This document shows positions 51,217-53,721 of a DNA stretch of 53,721 nucleotides, piece after piece. The stretch is from CAZWCE01 sp964632505 (lineage in GTDB: Bacteria > Planctomycetota > Planctomycetia > Pirellulales > Thermoguttaceae), in NCBI GenBank assembly GCA_964632505.1, contig CAZWCE010000022.1, positions 1 to 53,721 on the forward strand, given 5' to 3'. The position numbers and the translations under genes are program-made. The notes under the pieces are model-generated. The model was not told the DNA's origin. It did no database searches and saw only the letters and a list, made by a program, of their open reading frames with translations. Each line of letters starts with the position of its first letter. Position 1 is the first letter of the stretch.

Positions 51217-52974
51217 ATGGCCAAACGTTGGAGGATGCGCCCATTCGATCCCGAAAAGATCGCGTTTCTCCAGAAAAGCGCGGGATTGCCGCCGGTGATC
51301 GCTCAATTACTCTCTTGCCGCGGGGTGAATCATCCCGACCAGGCCCGACTCTTCCTGGAACCGAAACTCACCGGGCTGCGGCCCCCCGAGGAACTTCCCG
51401 GGTGCACCGAAGCGGCGACCTGTATTCTCGAAGCGATGCAAAGGAACGAGAAGATCGTCGTTTACGGCGATTACGATGTCGACGGAATGACCGGAACCGC
51501 CATTCTCCGGCAGACGATTCGGCATTTAGGCGGAAACGTCGCCTACTACGTGCCCCACCGGATCGACGAGGGATACGGCCTGAACGCCCAGGCCCTGAAA
51601 ACACTCGCCGATCAAGACATCCGCCTCCTGGTCACCGTCGACTGCGGCATCACCAGCCATGCCGAAACGGAGCTGGCCGAAGAGTTGGGCATGCAGGTCG
51701 TCGTGACCGATCATCACACGCCGGGCGAAACCCTTCCCAAGGCGGCGGCGATCGCCCATCCCCAGCTCGGCGACTACCCCTTCGCCGGCCTCAGCGGCGC
51801 GACGGTCGCCTTCAAGGTCGCCTGGGCCCTTTGCACCCTCGCCTGCGGAGAAAAAAAGGTCCCCCCGGCGGTGCGCGACCTGCTTCTGCAAATGGTCGGA
51901 CTGGCCGCCATCGGTACGATCGCCGATGTGGTCCCTTTGATCGATGAAAACAGAGTCCTGGTGCGTTACGGGCTGGAAAAGAGCCTGCCGAACCATCCCA
52001 CACGGGGGCTTCGTGAACTGATGAATACGATCGGAATGGACACCGACCGAATTTCCAGCGACAAAATAGGATTTCACCTTGCTCCGCGTTTGAACGCCGC
52101 CGGCCGGCTGGGCCAGGCCCAACTCGCCGTCGAGTTGCTGGTGACCGATCGGAAGGAACGGGCGACCGAACTGGCTGAGTATGTCGAGGGACTGAACAAC
52201 AGCCGCAAGAGCCTCGAGCGAAGCATCTTGCTCTCGGCGACTCGACAGGCGAAGGAGAAGTTCGATCCCGAGAGCGACGCCGCGCTCGTGCTGGCCGATC
52301 CCGAGTGGCATCCGGGCGTGATCGGCATCGTCGCCGGACGACTCTCCGAGAAGTTCCATCGCCCCGTCATTCTGATCGCCCAGGACAAAATGGGCGCGAA
52401 ACCCGGCACCGGCTCGGCTCGGAGCATCCCGGGATTTCATCTCTTCGAAGCTCTGGCCGCCTGTTCCGATCACCTGGTCCGCTTCGGGGGACACGCGGCC
52501 GCCGCGGGGCTGGGCATCGAGGACACCCAAGTTGCCGCGTTTCGCGAGGCGTTTTGCGAGTACGCCGCGGAGCATCTTTCCGAAGACCAGAGCGTTCCCG
52601 AATTGTGGATCGACGCGGAATTTCCTTTCAGCGCCTTCACCCACAAGACCGTCGCACAGATCGAGAGCCTGCGTCCCTTCGGCTGCGAAAACACCAAACC
52701 GGTACTGTGCAGTTCCGGGGTTCGTCTGGCGGATCCTCCCCGTCCGATGGGAAAAACCGAGCAGCATCTTTCCGTGAACCTCGAACAGTTCGGGCAAGCG
52801 CTTCGCGCCATCGCCTTTAATGCCGCCGACTGGATCGAACCGCTCTCGAAAAGGAAAGGCCCGGTCGATATCGCCTTCCACATCGGGGTGAATCATTTCC
52901 GGGGACGCAACTCCATCGAACTGCAATTGCTCGACTGGCGTCCCTCGGAAATCTCCGACGCATCGTCGTCGTAA
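51217..52974 (+). CDS. recJ: Single-stranded-DNA-specific 5'-3' exonuclease RecJ
   Basis: 585 residues from the ATG at 51217 (AAGGA 8 nt upstream). The DHH superfamily motifs are intact: YGDYDVDGMTG (Asp85, Asp87, Asp89), VDCGITS (Asp142) and VTDHHTPGE (Asp165-His166-His167), then IGTIADVVPL. The DHHA1 domain has RLNAAGRLG and HPGVIGIVAGRLSEKFHRPV and GGHAAAAGL. The C-terminal OB-type part has a normal length. RecJ degrades 5'-ended single strands in RecF-type recombination, base excision and mismatch repair. It is downstream of rpmG by 182 nt and is probably read through from the same promoter. Confidence 0.96.
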   Translation: MAKRWRMRPFDPEKIAFLQKSAGLPPVIAQLLSCRGVNHPDQARLFLEPKLTGLRPPEELPGCTEAATCILEAMQRNEKIVVYGDYDVDGMTGTAILRQTIRHLGGNVAYYVPHRIDEGYGLNAQALKTLADQDIRLLVTVDCGITSHAETELAEELGMQVVVTDHHTPGETLPKAAAIAHPQLGDYPFAGLSGATVAFKVAWALCTLACGEKKVPPAVRDLLLQMVGLAAIGTIADVVPLIDENRVLVRYGLEKSLPNHPTRGLRELMNTIGMDTDRISSDKIGFHLAPRLNAAGRLGQAQLAVELLVTDRKERATELAEYVEGLNNSRKSLERSILLSATRQAKEKFDPESDAALVLADPEWHPGVIGIVAGRLSEKFHRPVILIAQDKMGAKPGTGSARSIPGFHLFEALAACSDHLVRFGGHAAAAGLGIEDTQVAAFREAFCEYAAEHLSEDQSVPELWIDAEFPFSAFTHKTVAQIESLRPFGCENTKPVLCSSGVRLADPPRPMGKTEQHLSVNLEQFGQALRAIAFNAADWIEPLSKRKGPVDIAFHIGVNHFRGRNSIELQLLDWRPSEISDASSS

Positions 52975-53025
52975 ATCGGTGGAGATCATTCCCCGGTGGG
53001 GGCCGTCGTCTCCGTGAGCGCAAGG

Positions 53026-53058
53026 AAAAAGCGACCCGACCGCAAAGGGCCGGATCGC
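53026..53058 (-). terminator. Rho-independent terminator of the YTV-repeat gene
   Basis: Minus strand stem GCGATCCGGCC / GGTCGGGTCGC (two wobble pairs) with a CTTTGC loop, followed by five T. It lies 77 nt after the stop at 53135. Confidence 0.75.
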
Positions 53059-53134
53059 TTCAGCCTGTTGACCAAACCTTCCCGTTTATTCGGGGGTCGG
53101 CAATCTTGATGACTTGCGAGAAGTCATCTCCCTA

Positions 53135-53721
53135 TCAGTCCGCTTTCTCGGGCGCCTTGGCCGGCTCGACCGCTTCGGCTTCCTCCGCCACGGGGGCGTC
53201 GCAGGCCGGATCGCAGCAAGCGGGCTTGCACTCGGTCGGCACGCATTTCCAGACTTTCGTCGGGACTTCGCAGCAGACCACGCGCGGCACGCATCGGGTC
53301 ACGGTATAGGGAACTTTCTTGGCGACCAACTTGTAGGTGTTGATCGTCTTCTGGTACTGCTCGGGTCGCATCACCGTGTAGTTCACGTTTCGGACGCATT
53401 CGACCGGAACCATTTTGCGTACACGGTAGTTGATTTCCTTGCATCGCTGCTCGGGAACCATCTTGCAGACCTTGTAAGTGCAGGTGCGCTGTTCGGACAC
53501 CATCTTGCAGACCTTGTAGGTGCAGGTGCGGACACGTTGCTCCGGAACCATCTTGCACACCTTGTAGGTGCAGGTCCGTTGCTCGGGCACCATCTTACGC
53601 ACCTTGTAGGTGCAAGTGCGGACACGTTGCTCCGGAACCATCTTGCAGACGGTGTAGGTCTGGGTGCGTTGCTCGGGCACCATCTTGCAGACCTTGTAGG
53701 TGCAGGTGCGGACACGCTGCT
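53135..53721 (-). CDS. YTV-repeat Cys-rich protein (5' end off window)
   Basis: At least 194 residues; the frame is open to the right edge and the N terminus is missing, so the ATG at 53683 lies inside the repeat and is not the true start. The visible part has alternating units of 14 and 16 residues of the kind MVPEQR-TCTYKVCK and MVPEQR-VRTCTYKVCK, then more diverged units with NYRVRK, NYTVMR and PYTVTR. The Y-[TKR]-V core is that of the YTV repeats known from Rhodopirellula-type proteins. Regular Cys pairs suggest disulfides or metal binding outside the cytoplasm. The C-terminal tail is Cys-rich (CCDPACDAP), then Ala/Glu-rich. The function is unknown; a surface or cell-wall role is a guess. 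Confidence 0.8.
   Translation of the reverse strand, partial: QRVRTCTYKVCKMVPEQRTQTYTVCKMVPEQRVRTCTYKVRKMVPEQRTCTYKVCKMVPEQRVRTCTYKVCKMVSEQRTCTYKVCKMVPEQRCKEINYRVRKMVPVECVRNVNYTVMRPEQYQKTINTYKLVAKKVPYTVTRCVPRVVCCEVPTKVWKCVPTECKPACCDPACDAPVAEEAEAVEPAKAPEKAD
53396..53721 (-). repeat. 42/48-bp alternating coding repeats of the YTV protein
   Basis: Units of 42 and 48 bp (together 90 bp) follow each other with high DNA identity, for example the box ACCTTGTAGGTGCA, which recurs at 53511, 53559, 53601 and 53691. The array continues past the window edge. Confidence 0.8.

Noticed and set aside
53396..53721. CRISPR-like array at the right edge
   Set aside because: The 42/48-bp units are continuous coding repeats with no unique spacers.

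Overview
The window looks like a piece of a planctomycete chromosome (Pirellulales/Rhodopirellula-like). Three family types common in that phylum point this way: two DUF1559 proteins with N-terminal zinc ribbons, a DUF1080 protein beside one of three secreted Cys-type sulfatases, and a YTV-repeat protein cut by the right edge. The DNA is fairly GC-rich, so long antisense open frames are frequent; those were discarded. No rRNA, tRNA, CRISPR array, transposase or prophage gene was seen. Several promoters with sigma70-like -35/-10 boxes and several hairpin-plus-T-run terminators can be read directly.

Layout. 1-4.4 kb (minus): the body of a VWA/TPR/secretin-N-like exported protein (C terminus off the left edge) and an acidic exported orphan. 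4.9-6.1 kb: an HtrA-type protease. 6.1-8.9 kb: a sulfatase and a DUF1080 protein, divergently transcribed around a palindrome. 8.9-11.6 kb (minus): a three-gene operon of an exported beta-sandwich-like protein and two tandem DUF1559 paralogues. 11.9-18.8 kb: a sugar-phosphate isomerase-like protein, a small zinc-ribbon protein, a ClC chloride channel with CBS domains, a 2[4Fe-4S] ferredoxin, an alkyltransferase-endonuclease V fusion and a lipoprotein. 19.2-22.8 kb: a single 1096-residue polypeptide that carries all three parts of the AmmeMemoRadiSam system (radical SAM + AMMECR1 + Memo), preceded by a small lipoprotein.

23-40.4 kb mixes exported carbohydrate-active enzymes (two more sulfatases, a GH78 and a GH106-like rhamnosidase, a secreted nucleoside hydrolase) with an SDR, a GT-C-like membrane protein, lipoyl synthase and a TrkH potassium transporter. 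The sulfatase plus rhamnosidase content suggests use of sulfated, rhamnose-containing polysaccharide; this is inference. 40.4-46.4 kb (minus): a membrane-anchored protein, TyrS, and a five-gene cluster TPR - YbjQ - membrane-anchored YbjQ - response-regulator receiver - HEAT/TPR behind a good promoter. 46.8-50.4 kb (minus): a protein with an exact 15-residue cysteine repeat, a methyltransferase and a membrane-anchored prenyltransferase-like toroid protein. 50.9-53 kb (plus): ribosomal protein L33 and RecJ. The window ends inside a YTV-repeat protein with its terminator at 53.03 kb.

The objects I would look at first are the three-domain AmmeMemoRadiSam fusion with its unassigned 200-residue insert, the YbjQ/receiver/TPR cluster, the exact 15-residue Cys repeat protein, and the palindromes overlapping promoters at 7.95, 28.15 and 31.54 kb.
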